Positions 55,965-64,000 of a DNA stretch of 64,000 nt are shown here, piece by piece; position 1 is the stretch's first letter, and each line of letters begins with the position of its first letter. Where the stretch lies: contig NZ_JACJFM010000006.1 in assembly GCF_014164585.1 (NCBI RefSeq), forward strand, positions 105,703-169,702. The letters are read 5' to 3'. Made by a program: the position numbers and the translations under genes. The notes beneath the pieces were generated by a model. It did not search any database. It was not told the DNA's origin and worked only from the letters and a program-made list of their open reading frames with translations. The DNA is from Oceanospirillum sediminis (GTDB taxonomy: Bacteria > Pseudomonadota > Gammaproteobacteria > Pseudomonadales > Halomonadaceae).

Positions 55965-56455
55965 GGGATGGGATTAAACAACATATGAATATGAGGAATG
56001 CCATCTTCCATATAAACCTCAGATATTGTTATGAAACCGTGCTGAGCATAAAACGATTCCAGATGAGCCTGGGCGCCAATTTTAATCGCGGTGTCTGGCC
56101 AGTACTGCAGAGCATGTTCTTTAGCTCGTTGCATTAACTGATGCCCCATACCTTTAATTCTGTAATCAGGATTAACCAGCACTCGTCCTATGCTGCTCAT
56201 AGCCTGATAGGAGCTGTCCGGGGGCAATAAACGGGCATAAGCGATTAATGCAGGTTCAGATGGGGCCTGATCTTTATCCGTTAGTTCCGGAGTGCCATAA
56301 CCCATTAGATGCAGGCAATCCGGCAAACGATCCAGATTATCCAGGTCGCTGTAAGCACATTCCTGCTCAACAACAAAAATATCACTGCGCAGTTTCAGCA
56401 ATTGATAGAGCTGATCAACAGAAAGTTGTTTAAAGGTTTTGAGCTGCCAGTTCAT
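55961..56455 (-). CDS. ElaA-like GNAT N-acetyltransferase
   Basis: 164 residues. LYQLLKLRSDIFVVEQECAYSDLDNLD is the ElaA hallmark; IGRVLVNPDYRIKGMGHQLMQRAKEHA binds acetyl-CoA. Substrate unknown. First gene of a pair with the EamA transporter. Confidence 0.9.
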   Translation of the reverse strand: MNWQLKTFKQLSVDQLYQLLKLRSDIFVVEQECAYSDLDNLDRLPDCLHLMGYGTPELTDKDQAPSEPALIAYARLLPPDSSYQAMSSIGRVLVNPDYRIKGMGHQLMQRAKEHALQYWPDTAIKIGAQAHLESFYAQHGFITISEVYMEDGIPHIHMLFNPIP

Positions 56456-56911
56456 AGATGGTTTTCCTGAAAACGCTGATATTTATCGTTAATAACTGTG
56501 ATATCCGGGTAACCTGATTCCTTAATGAAGCCGTTATAAAGCATTTTTGCAGAAAATAATCCGCTCCGGGGCTACGGTCAGATGCATTAAAATGCGTTTA
56601 TCAGGCGAGAATCACGTCTGCCGGAATGTTAGTACGACTTTAATCAGAGTTCAGTGTTAACGCATTAACAATTGTTAAGAAGAATTAAATGACAGGAGTG
56701 ATCCGTATTTTAATACCGTCCGAGTCTATATTACATCAATGCCTGAGCAGATATATTGCGGATATTATCCGTTGTTGGCAGGACAATAAGGCAAGCTTTT
56801 ATAGCAAAATGTTGTTCAGTTACTTATTAATAAAAATGAATATTTCAACTCAGTCTTCTATATTTGTAGCTAATATTTGTTTTCAATCAGGCTGATCTCC
56901 GGGAGATGGTT
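56456..56911. other. Intergenic region upstream of PhnD-like gene
   Basis: 456 bases without a supported gene; a 68-codon open frame from 56689 has no coding character. It contains a TTAACAATTGTTAA palindrome and an overlapping GTTAA-CGCA-TTAAC dyad. Confidence 0.55.
56665..56678. promoter_or_regulatory. Perfect 14-bp palindrome TTAACAATTGTTAA
   Basis: TTAAC-N4-GTTAA, the same half-sites as at 26821-26834. The preceding bases add a GTTAA-N4-TTAAC dyad that shares an arm, so three half-sites stand in a row, suggesting cooperative binding. It is 234 bp before the PhnD-like gene. Confidence 0.45.
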
Positions 56912-57724
56912 ATGTTGCTAAGGGTCGGGCTTTTTCTTTCTGTTTTACTGTCATTTAATCTCTTTGCTCAAACGTTGACATTTGGCATTGTACCTCAGCA
57001 GTCAGCTAAAAAAATGGCTGCTCTCTGGTCGCCGGTGCTGAGGTATCTGAGTGATACTTCCGGGCTTAAAATTCAATTCGCTACCGCAAAAAATATCCCT
57101 GAGTTTGAGAAAAGGCTACTGGCAGGGGAATATGATATTGCTTACATGAACCCTTATCACTACACCGTTTTCAGCCAGAAGCCAGGCTACAATGCTATCG
57201 CTAAACAAAAAGATAAAAAGATCAAAGGCATTTTAGTTGTGAAAAAAGACAGCCCTTTGACGGAGCTAAGGCAGTTGAAAGGCGCTAAACTGGCGTTCCC
57301 TTCACCAGCCGCCTTTGCCGCCAGTGTCTTACCCAGGGCAAAAATGGCTCAGGAAGGTATCGAGATTACACCTGAATATGTCTCATCCCATGATTCTGTT
57401 TATCTGAATGTAGCCCGAGGCTTTTTCCCCGCCGGAGGCGGGGTCATGAGAACGTTTAACAATACAGACCCTGCTGTCAGAGAGCAGTTAAAAGTGCTGT
57501 GGACAACACCTGGTTATACCTCCCACGCAATAGCCACTCATCCTGATGTGCCTCAACAAACCCGACAAGTCCTGATAAAAGCCATGTTGAAGATGAATGA
57601 AGATCCTGCCGGTCTGGCATTACTGAAAATGCTGAACTTTAAAGGGCTTGAAGCGGCAAGTGATGATGAATGGAATGACGTTCGTGAGCTGGATATTCGC
57701 TTGCTGGATCACATGCTGCAATGA
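56912..57724 (+). CDS. PhnD-like periplasmic binding protein
   Basis: About 270 residues. Signal peptide (LLRVGLFLSVLLSFNLFAQ) then TLTFGIVPQQSAKKMAALWSPVLRYLSDTSGLKIQFATAKNIPEFEKRLLAGEYDIAYMNPYHY, the phosphate/phosphite/phosphonate-binding (PhnD) family. No ABC permease or ATPase follows; instead a histidine kinase lies downstream, so it probably senses rather than imports. GGGAG is 6 nt before ATG 56912; the frame also has an ATG at 56906. Confidence 0.9.
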   Translation: MLLRVGLFLSVLLSFNLFAQTLTFGIVPQQSAKKMAALWSPVLRYLSDTSGLKIQFATAKNIPEFEKRLLAGEYDIAYMNPYHYTVFSQKPGYNAIAKQKDKKIKGILVVKKDSPLTELRQLKGAKLAFPSPAAFAASVLPRAKMAQEGIEITPEYVSSHDSVYLNVARGFFPAGGGVMRTFNNTDPAVREQLKVLWTTPGYTSHAIATHPDVPQQTRQVLIKAMLKMNEDPAGLALLKMLNFKGLEAASDDEWNDVRELDIRLLDHMLQ

Positions 57725-57756
57725 CTTATCTGTTTTCATATCCGGGAGTAACCTGT

Positions 57757-57858
57757 ATGAGCCTGACGTTACCTGTTGTCTGCCTGATATATGATGGTAT
57801 GGGAGTTCTGATGATCTCTCTGCATACAGCAATTACAGACGGAATTGTATGTCATTAA
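57757..57858 (+). CDS. Possible 33-residue leader peptide
   Basis: A short frame (MSLTLPVVCLIYDGMGVLM start) with GGGAG 8 nt upstream. Its stop overlaps the kinase ATG (57849) by 10 bp. The kinase start has only a weak ribosome site, so the small frame may couple translation. The peptide is hydrophobic in part; it may be chance. Confidence 0.35.
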   Translation: MSLTLPVVCLIYDGMGVLMISLHTAITDGIVCH

Positions 57859-59480
57859 AGCTGAAAACTATTCTTGGGGTTGCTCTGATTGAAGCTTTGT
57901 TACTGGCTGTATTGATAGGTCTCACGATGGATTATCTGAGATCGACTAACTATGACGGTCTCTATAAACGGGCTTCTACTACTGCCACCCTGTTTGCTTC
58001 GACAACCAAAGATGCTGTGTTGTCTTTTGATCTGGCGTCACTGGAATCTTTTACTTCTGAATTGATACAGAGCCCGGATATTCTTTATGTCAGAATTCTT
58101 TCTGCTGAAGGCGATATGTTTGCTCAGGCGGGTGAACAGGCGTATCTGGAGAGAATTTTCTCAGAAGATAAAGATGTCTCCCTTGTGGAAGATGGTGTAT
58201 TTGATATTCAGGCCAGTATCCGTGAAGGAGGGGAATTGTATGGGATCGTTCAGCTTGGGCTGGATACTGCCGGTTTGAACAGACAGATTGACCAGGCCTG
58301 GCAATGGAGTGCAGTTATTGCTATGGGTGAGATGGTACTGGTTGCATTGTTTTCCTTCATTCTGGGATCGTATCTTACCAGCCAGCTGGGCAAGCTTCAT
58401 CAGGCCGTCAATGAGATTTCAAAAGGTAAAACCGGAGTTGAAGTGAAAGTGTCCGGCAATGATGAGATTGCTGATGTTGCGAAAGCCTTCAATAAGATGT
58501 CAGATCGGTTAAAACAGGCGTCTGACCACAGAGATCAATATGAACAGGAGCTGCACAGACTTAATCATTCACTTGAAGAAAAAGTGCATGACAGAACAAG
58601 GCAGTTAAGCCTGAATCTTCAGCAATTAAAACAAACCAATGCCGAGCTTAAACAAACTCAGACACATCTGGTGCAATCAGAAAAAATGGCATCTATAGGT
58701 ACTCTGGCTGCTGGCGTTGCCCATGAAATTAATAATCCGGTTGGTTTTGTCATGAGTAATGTGAGTACGCTGGTGCAATATATTGATGTTTATGATGGTG
58801 CTGTGGATCGTCTGGAAAAGATACAACAGGCAGAGGATCTGTCTGCTAAAGAGGCTTTGCTACAGGAACTGGAAATCTGGTTAACGCAACAGGATATTAG
58901 GTTTATCAGGGAAGATACTGCCAGCTTACTGGCTGATACGCAGGAAGGTACAGAAAGGATTAAAGATATTGTGGCAGGTCTTAAAGAGTTTTCTCATGTG
59001 GATCAGGATAAAACGTTTAAACCTGCGAATTTGAACGCTGCAATAGAACAGACTCTGAAAGTGGCTGTGAAATACAGTGCAGAAGTTATCACCAAACTGG
59101 AATCAATCCCTGACGTTTTATGTGATATTGGTCAGATCAGGCAGGTATTACTGAATCTGATTATTAATGCAGGTCATGCCGTAGGTGACGATGGCAAAAT
59201 TCTGATACGTACCGGTGTACAAGAGAATATGGTATTTGTTTCTATCACGGATAATGGTTGTGGCATTAAACCATCCTTGCAGAAAAAAATTTTTGATCCT
59301 TTTTTTACGACGAAGGAACCAGGTAAGGGAACAGGGCTAGGGCTGGCAATTGCTTACGGTATTATGGAAGAACATAAAGGAACGATTGAATTACAGAGTC
59401 AGCCTGGCAAAGGAACCCGCTTTATATTGAGGCTCCCCAAGTCTGAAGTCTCTGATAAGACAATCCCATCAGAAGATTAA
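57849..59480 (+). CDS. Orphan sensor histidine kinase paired with PhnD-like protein
   Basis: 543 residues. TM1 (about 7-28), a periplasmic sensor of about 125 residues, TM2 about 157-180, HAMP (LGKLHQAVNEISKGKTGVEVKVSGNDEIADVAKAFNKMSDRL), coiled coil, HisKA with His292 in AAGVAHEINNPVGFVMSN, and HATPase (LLNLIINAGHAV, ITDNGCGI, GKGTGLGLAIAYGI). No receiver or regulator gene is adjacent. The gene order suggests the upstream binding protein presents ligand to this kinase. Confidence 0.93.
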   Translation: MSLKLKTILGVALIEALLLAVLIGLTMDYLRSTNYDGLYKRASTTATLFASTTKDAVLSFDLASLESFTSELIQSPDILYVRILSAEGDMFAQAGEQAYLERIFSEDKDVSLVEDGVFDIQASIREGGELYGIVQLGLDTAGLNRQIDQAWQWSAVIAMGEMVLVALFSFILGSYLTSQLGKLHQAVNEISKGKTGVEVKVSGNDEIADVAKAFNKMSDRLKQASDHRDQYEQELHRLNHSLEEKVHDRTRQLSLNLQQLKQTNAELKQTQTHLVQSEKMASIGTLAAGVAHEINNPVGFVMSNVSTLVQYIDVYDGAVDRLEKIQQAEDLSAKEALLQELEIWLTQQDIRFIREDTASLLADTQEGTERIKDIVAGLKEFSHVDQDKTFKPANLNAAIEQTLKVAVKYSAEVITKLESIPDVLCDIGQIRQVLLNLIINAGHAVGDDGKILIRTGVQENMVFVSITDNGCGIKPSLQKKIFDPFFTTKEPGKGTGLGLAIAYGIMEEHKGTIELQSQPGKGTRFILRLPKSEVSDKTIPSED

Positions 59481-59612
59481 GGACTACTCTGTTGTATTGG
59501 TTCAGAGGCCGTTTGGGGACTATTCATAACTCTGAGTAAGAAACGGTAGATAAAACTGTGTAACTGCCATTTTTTATCAATCGGTTCTGTGTATTATGAT
59601 CAATCAAACGGC

Positions 59613-59645
59613 ATAAAAAAACCCTGTTCGAAAACCGAGCAGGGT
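59613..59645 (-). terminator. Terminator of thioesterase gene
   Basis: On the minus strand CCCTGCTCGG pairs with CGAACAGGG around TTTT and is followed by seven T. It is about 95 bp after the thioesterase stop. Confidence 0.85.
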
Positions 59646-59739
59646 AAACAACAACAATTGCCGGGGTTGCTGTCTTAACAGAACGCATTGGCGATCTGTG
59701 GACCAGAAACTGAACAGGTTCCTGCAATAAACATGATAT

Positions 59740-60207
59740 TTAACGGATTACAGTCCGGGGCTGTTCAAAATCCAGTAAACAGACCTGACGAATTTTTTCA
59801 GGAAGTGTTACGACTCTCCGCTCTTTACTGTCAAACCAGCCGAAAACGGCACGGTGTGTTGCTGCCAGGTCGCCATTCTGGCGGTAAATACGATTAACTA
59901 CCTGAATCGATTTTTCAGATCCGGTAGGATCACCAGGCTCAACAGTGACAATCACCTCTTCCCCCATGAAAAGCTCGCGGAAGTACTCTGTTTCTTCTTT
60001 AAACAGCACCGGACCCAGTCCTTGTTCTTCCAGCCACTTCTGGTCCATACCAATTTGCTGCATAAACCCGACGCGGGCATGGGCACAAAAATCAGCATAA
60101 GCACTGTGACGCATATGCTTATTCGCATCGCAGTCAGACCAGCGAACCTCAAAAGTCTTCTGAAAAAGCGCATTATCAAATGGCTGAGCCGTTTTTTGCT
60201 GAGACAT
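59740..60207 (-). CDS. Acyl-CoA thioesterase (4HBT hotdog fold)
   Basis: 155 residues. The hotdog-fold core FEVRWSDCDANKHMRHSAYADFCAHARVGF carries the 4-hydroxybenzoyl-CoA thioesterase motif, with GPVLFKEETEYFRELFMGEEVIV. It hydrolyses acyl-CoA esters; chain specificity unknown. GGAG sits 4 nt before ATG 60207; a GTG at 60219 is also in frame. Confidence 0.9.
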   Translation of the reverse strand: MSQQKTAQPFDNALFQKTFEVRWSDCDANKHMRHSAYADFCAHARVGFMQQIGMDQKWLEEQGLGPVLFKEETEYFRELFMGEEVIVTVEPGDPTGSEKSIQVVNRIYRQNGDLAATHRAVFGWFDSKERRVVTLPEKIRQVCLLDFEQPRTVIR

Positions 60208-60341
60208 ATCTCTCTCCACTTGTTGCAGTTCCTGTATTTTGCTTAATTTTTAACCATAAGTTAAATTCATTATATAAATTAACCCTATGACTCAGAGTCA
60301 TTCTTAAACTTCAGGCTCTTTATGTCTGAAAAGAGAGACGT

Positions 60342-61286
60342 ATGGATATCACCCATCTGAAACAATCTGACCTGAATGCTCTGGTGACACTGAAAGTTCT
60401 GCTGGATGAAAAACATGTTACGCATACTGCAGATAAACTCAATCTGACTCAGTCAGCTGTCAGCCGGACTCTGGCTCGACTCAGAACAATGTTTGATGAC
60501 CCTTTGCTGGTTAAGTCTGGTAAACATCTGGCTCTGACCACGAAGGCTGAACGCATTCAGCCACAGTTGAATCAGATACTGGAAAACATCAGTGAATTGT
60601 TATTGCCAGAAGCATTCAGCGCTTCAACCCATAAAGGCAACATACGTATAGCAACGACAGATTATGGCAGCCACAGTATCCTGCCTCGTCTGGTTCCACT
60701 GTTGAATGATGCCGCTCCCGGGATTACGCTGACAGCAGTAGACTGGCGTTCAAATCTGCTGACTGAACTGGAAGAAAATAAAGTTGATCTAATTATTGGC
60801 GGTGCCGCAGAACCTCCTGCTGATATCTATCAGCGAGTTGTCGCACATGATCATTTTCTGGCTCTGGTCAGACTGGGTCATCCTTGTGACAGAGTACTGA
60901 CACTGGATGATTATCTGCAGCTGAACCACGTTATGATCAGCCCGACAGGTAGTGGCAACAGTGAAATCGATACTGTTCTTGCCCGGCAGGGATTAACCCG
61001 TAATGTCGCTGTCAGAGTGCCTCACTTTTTTGCTGCTCTGGAAATTATTGCCCGTACTGATTTTATGATTCTGCTGCCAGCTAATTTTATTCGTCGCTAT
61101 GTTGATCCGGAAAAGTTTGCCATTCTGGAGGTGCCTTTTTCCTTACCTGATTTTGAAATTGCTATGTTCTGGCATGCAAGAATGCACCATGATCCCCTGC
61201 ATAAATGGTTTCGGGATTTTGTTTATCAGAGTATTTACAGTCACCCCAGGTTTCTGGAGCGTCAGCCAAAACGCTCTAATAACTGA
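60342..61286 (+). CDS. LysR-family regulator
   Basis: 314 residues. Winged helix VLLDEKHVTHTADKLNLTQSAVSRTLARLRTMFDDPLLVKSG (NodD/LeuO-like subgroup), effector domain after residue 90. Divergent from the thioesterase gene. Its 3' end overlaps the next LysR gene by 25 bp, tail to tail. Confidence 0.92.
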   Translation: MDITHLKQSDLNALVTLKVLLDEKHVTHTADKLNLTQSAVSRTLARLRTMFDDPLLVKSGKHLALTTKAERIQPQLNQILENISELLLPEAFSASTHKGNIRIATTDYGSHSILPRLVPLLNDAAPGITLTAVDWRSNLLTELEENKVDLIIGGAAEPPADIYQRVVAHDHFLALVRLGHPCDRVLTLDDYLQLNHVMISPTGSGNSEIDTVLARQGLTRNVAVRVPHFFAALEIIARTDFMILLPANFIRRYVDPEKFAILEVPFSLPDFEIAMFWHARMHHDPLHKWFRDFVYQSIYSHPRFLERQPKRSNN

Positions 61287-62143
61287 TCGGATAACCACTG
61301 ACCGGCGCGTCCCAGAGGCCGGTCCCTTCTGCGAACCAGAACCGGCGTATATAAATGACGGGAACCTCCCTGATAATCCAGTTCCTTCAGTTGTCCCCCG
61401 TTCAATTGCTGGCATATTTTATCCAGTGGCATCCAGCCATAACCCAGGCCTATAGCGATGGCTTCCAGTTTAGCCCTGAAATCACTCAGATAAAAAACTC
61501 TTTCGCCACCAAAAGTTTGCCAGCCACCATAAGCCTTGTTATAGCTGGAATCATGGACCGTCAGTTCTACATGCTGCTGTAGCGTGTCCAGAGTGATATT
61601 ACGCATGTCCGCCAGTTCATGTTCTGCCGATACCACAAGAACGGTTTCAACCGGGTGCAGGGCATGGACCAGCAGCTGGTTATCAGGTTCATATTCCAGT
61701 GCCAGCATTAACTCTGCATTATCCTGCTCAAAACGCTGCTGTACACCTCCCAGATATTCAACTCTTAACTGGATATGGGTTGGAATATTCAGCTCAACCA
61801 TCTCTTTTAACACCCCAAGCATCTCTTCTCCGGGCATCATGCCATCAACGACTAATTCCAGTCGTGGCTCCCAGCCTGCTGAAAACTGGTCTACCAGAGC
61901 AGATACATGCCGGGCCTGATGGAGTAAACGTTCACCCTCTGCCAGAATACGTTCACCAACAGGAGTCAGCTCTGCCCGGTAAGCTGAACGATCAAATAAA
62001 TCAGTCCCTAATCGCTGTTCCAGTTTCTGAATCTGATAACTGACAGCAGACTGAGTTTTATTCAGCTTTTCAGCCGCTTTTGCAAAACTACCCTCAGCAA
62101 CGACAGCTGACAGTACCCGCAAGCTTTCAAGATCAATGGCCAT
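61262..62143 (-). CDS. LysR-family regulator, probable regulator of hppD
   Basis: 293 residues. Winged helix (LRVLSAVVAEGSFAKAAEKLNKTQSAVSYQIQKLEQRL), effector domain with VVDGMMPGEEMLGVL. It is divergent from hppD, with a TTAAAG-N7-CTTTAA dyad between, so control of tyrosine catabolism is likely but not shown. Confidence 0.92.
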   Translation of the reverse strand: MAIDLESLRVLSAVVAEGSFAKAAEKLNKTQSAVSYQIQKLEQRLGTDLFDRSAYRAELTPVGERILAEGERLLHQARHVSALVDQFSAGWEPRLELVVDGMMPGEEMLGVLKEMVELNIPTHIQLRVEYLGGVQQRFEQDNAELMLALEYEPDNQLLVHALHPVETVLVVSAEHELADMRNITLDTLQQHVELTVHDSSYNKAYGGWQTFGGERVFYLSDFRAKLEAIAIGLGYGWMPLDKICQQLNGGQLKELDYQGGSRHLYTPVLVRRRDRPLGRAGQWLSDQLLERFG

Positions 62144-62278
62144 CTGTTTCTCCTGTCACTTATCTTTTACGTGTCAGTGCTTATTGCACAGCTGAATCTC
62201 ATATTGTATCAGTCTAATCATAATCTCTATCTAAAATATTGATCATGTTAATCACTTTATTCCGCTTTTTTTTGATCA

Positions 62279-62297
62279 TTAAAGATCTTAACTTTAA
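62279..62297. promoter_or_regulatory. Possible LysR operator in LysR/hppD intergenic region
   Basis: TTAAAG-N7-CTTTAA is a perfect 6-bp dyad in the 275-bp divergent region. Fits a LysR-type site; otherwise unproven. Confidence 0.4.
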
Positions 62298-62418
62298 TAG
62301 CACATTGATCTGAATCATCAGATACAGATAGTCAGTTAAGACATAAGTAATAAGTGCAGTTTTAAAGCCCGCTGAGTGGCTTTGCTAAGCTTAAATAAAA
62401 AGAACAGAGGAGCTTGTT

Positions 62419-63453
62419 ATGAGTCAGAATCCATTAGGCCTGCGTGGCATTGAGTTTACCGAGTTTGCCAGCCCGGATACGGATTTCATGCATGATGTTT
62501 TCGGTGCATTCGGCTTTTCAAAGCTCAAGCGTCATGCTGATAAAGATATTCTCTACTATAATCAGCGTGATATTCATTTCTTATTGAACAGAGAGAAGAA
62601 AGGCTTCTCAGCTGAGTTTGCTAAATCTCACGGACCGGCGATCTGCTCTATGGGCTGGCGCGTTGATAATGCAGAAGAGGCTCAGGCAGAAGCAGTACGT
62701 CGTGGGGCAACAGCTGCGGCTCCGGAAGATACAGATCTGCCTTATCCTGCTATTTACGGCATTGGTGACAGTCTGATTTATCTGATTGACCATTTTGGTG
62801 AGAAGGGAAGCATCTACGATAAAGATTTTATCGATCTGGAAGAGAAAAATATCGTTCCGGATCTGGGCTTTATCGAGATCGACCATCTGACTAATAATGT
62901 TTATAAGGGTACGATGCAGAAATGGGCCGACTTCTATAAAGACGTATTTGGCTTTGAGGAAGTGCGCTATTTTGATATTAAGGGTCAGAAAACAGCGTTA
63001 CTGTCTTATGCCCTGCGTTCTCCGGATGGTAGCTTCTGCATCCCTATCAATGAAGGTAAAGACGACAATAATAATCAGATTGATGAATATCTGAATGAGT
63101 ACAATGGTCCGGGTGTTCAGCATATCGCTTTCCGTAGCGATGATTTGCTGGAGTCTCTGGATAAACTGGACCGCTCAGTAATTGATACTCTTGATATTCA
63201 TGATGATTACTATGAATCAGTCTTTGAGCGCGTACCGGGAGTGACTGAAGACCCGGCTCGAATCAAGGATCATCAGGTGCTGGTCGATGGTGATGAGCAG
63301 GGGTACTTATTGCAAATTTTCACTAAAAACCTGTTTGGCCCTATTTTCATCGAACTGATTCAGCGTAAAGAGAATCTGGGTTTCGGAGAAGGTAATTTCC
63401 AGGCTTTGTTTGAGTCCATTGAGCGAGATCAGGAGCGCCGCGGAGTCATCTGA
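62419..63453 (+). CDS. hppD: 4-hydroxyphenylpyruvate dioxygenase
   Basis: It converts 4-hydroxyphenylpyruvate to homogentisate in tyrosine degradation. 344 residues. Iron ligands are His156 (IEIDHLTNNV), His235 (GVQHIAFRS) and Glu312 (IFIELIQRK), and the C-terminal GFGEGNFQALFESIE closes the active site. Homogentisate could also feed pyomelanin. hmgA and fahA are not in the window. A terminator follows. Confidence 0.96.
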   Translation: MSQNPLGLRGIEFTEFASPDTDFMHDVFGAFGFSKLKRHADKDILYYNQRDIHFLLNREKKGFSAEFAKSHGPAICSMGWRVDNAEEAQAEAVRRGATAAAPEDTDLPYPAIYGIGDSLIYLIDHFGEKGSIYDKDFIDLEEKNIVPDLGFIEIDHLTNNVYKGTMQKWADFYKDVFGFEEVRYFDIKGQKTALLSYALRSPDGSFCIPINEGKDDNNNQIDEYLNEYNGPGVQHIAFRSDDLLESLDKLDRSVIDTLDIHDDYYESVFERVPGVTEDPARIKDHQVLVDGDEQGYLLQIFTKNLFGPIFIELIQRKENLGFGEGNFQALFESIERDQERRGVI

Positions 63454-63562
63454 TCCGTCAATTATGGCTTGATAGCCAGAAATACTCTCTTCAGGTCTTT
63501 GCTTCCCCCTGGCAAAGGCCTGTTTTATTGATGAAAAAGAATATACTGTATTCTGCCAGCCA

Positions 63563-63606
63563 AAAAATACCGCTGACTTTCCTTTGAATGTCAGCGGTAT
63601 TTTTAT
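63563..63606 (+). terminator. Terminator of hppD
   Basis: AATACCGCTGAC pairs with GTCAGCGGTATT around a 12-nt loop, A-run before and T-run after. It may serve both hppD and the convergent GGDEF gene. Confidence 0.9.
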
Positions 63607-63630
63607 ATATAAGTTCCTGCTATGGGTTCT

Positions 63631-64000
63631 TTATGCCGAGCCAGACGCAATCTGTTGTTTAATGGATTCTCTGAGTACTGGCACTACGCACCGGCAGAAG
63701 CCATTACGTCCTTCTTTCTTCACTTTATACAGCATCTCATCAGCCGCTTTCATTAATACTGACGAATCCAGATCAGTCTCAACATTTTTATCTACGGCAT
63801 CCTGATGAACCAGGGTGGCAGCTCCAATACTGAGAGTAACCTGCTCTGCAACAGTGGAATGCATATGCTCAAGACAGAGGTATTCCACATTTCTCAGAAT
63901 CCGACGGATAACAGACACCGTGTTCTGAGCATCACTGTCAAATAACACAACAACAAATTCATCTCCGCCATATCTGGCAACAAAATCACCAGGGCGAGTC
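63631..64000 (-). CDS. GGDEF domain protein (partial, runs off window)
   Basis: Only the C-terminal part of the gene is present: the frame stays open to base 64000. The translation contains RPGDFVARYGGDEFVVV, an intact GGDEF active site with an RxxD I-site five residues upstream, so it is likely a feedback-inhibited diguanylate cyclase making c-di-GMP. LSIGAATL, KAADEMLYKVKKEGRNGF are typical downstream motifs. The N-terminal sensor is outside the window. Confidence 0.92.
   Translation of the reverse strand, partial: TRPGDFVARYGGDEFVVVLFDSDAQNTVSVIRRILRNVEYLCLEHMHSTVAEQVTLSIGAATLVHQDAVDKNVETDLDSSVLMKAADEMLYKVKKEGRNGFCRCVVPVLRESIKQQIASGSA

Noticed and set aside
56689-56895. 68-codon frame upstream of the PhnD-like gene
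   Set aside because: No recognisable features, AT-rich stretch, weak start context; treated as non-coding.

Overview
The window looks like chromosome of a marine or halotolerant gammaproteobacterium, probably of the Oceanospirillales/Pseudomonadales group. The evidence is a fadBA operon and topA followed by two small genes in an order I recall from Pseudomonas, a complete ectoine/hydroxyectoine locus with its own aspartokinase, Mqo in place of a soluble malate dehydrogenase, and many chemotaxis and two-component genes. This placement rests on gene content and remembered protein families only. Codon use looks even, and I see no prophage, insertion sequence, CRISPR array or rRNA.

Layout. 1-4.3 kb: tRNA-Asn and fadBA (fatty-acid beta-oxidation), then a run of hairpins. 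4.58-5.03 kb: two tandem copies of an sRNA-like element, each with matching promoter-like hexamers, a shared 35-nt block and an intrinsic terminator. 5.1-7.0 kb: two small membrane proteins and RlmG. 7.1-13.5 kb: ectoine island (ectR, ectD, a cheW, then ectABC-ask on the minus strand). 13.8-20.4 kb: gap-pyk and topA plus two small genes. 21-26 kb: mqo, a DUF3820 protein, a chemoreceptor and an ATP-dependent DNA ligase. 26.2-28.3 kb: DUF3461, a nitroreductase with an FNR box, and small hypotheticals. 28.3-37 kb: metal-uptake locus on the minus strand (TonB receptor under Fur-like boxes, PepSY, DUF2271, DUF4198, and an ABC transporter with two binding proteins).

37.2-42.6 kb: GST, flavoprotein, a lipoprotein, then a tight four-gene operon encoding a ribbon-helix-helix protein, a CHAD-domain protein, a ParA ATPase and a Nudix protein. 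I infer that this operon positions and metabolises polyphosphate bodies; it is the most interesting protein-coding system here. 42.6-48.6 kb: zincin-like protein, pirin, DoxX and LysR, a glycine-zipper lipoprotein, HupE/UreJ and MgtE. 48.7-53.7 kb: a two-component system divergent from a GT2/GT83 glycosyltransferase pair, probably for envelope or lipid A modification. 53.8-64 kb: adenine deaminase-type enzyme, EamA transporter, ElaA, a PhnD-like binding protein paired with an orphan histidine kinase, a thioesterase, two LysR genes overlapping tail to tail, HPPD, and a GGDEF gene running off the end.

At non-coding level the window is rich in perfect inverted repeats. Many are canonical U-tailed terminators. 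At least five convergent gene junctions instead carry a strong hairpin with no U-run. A TTAAC-N4-GTTAA palindrome occurs upstream of both the nitroreductase and the PhnD/kinase genes.
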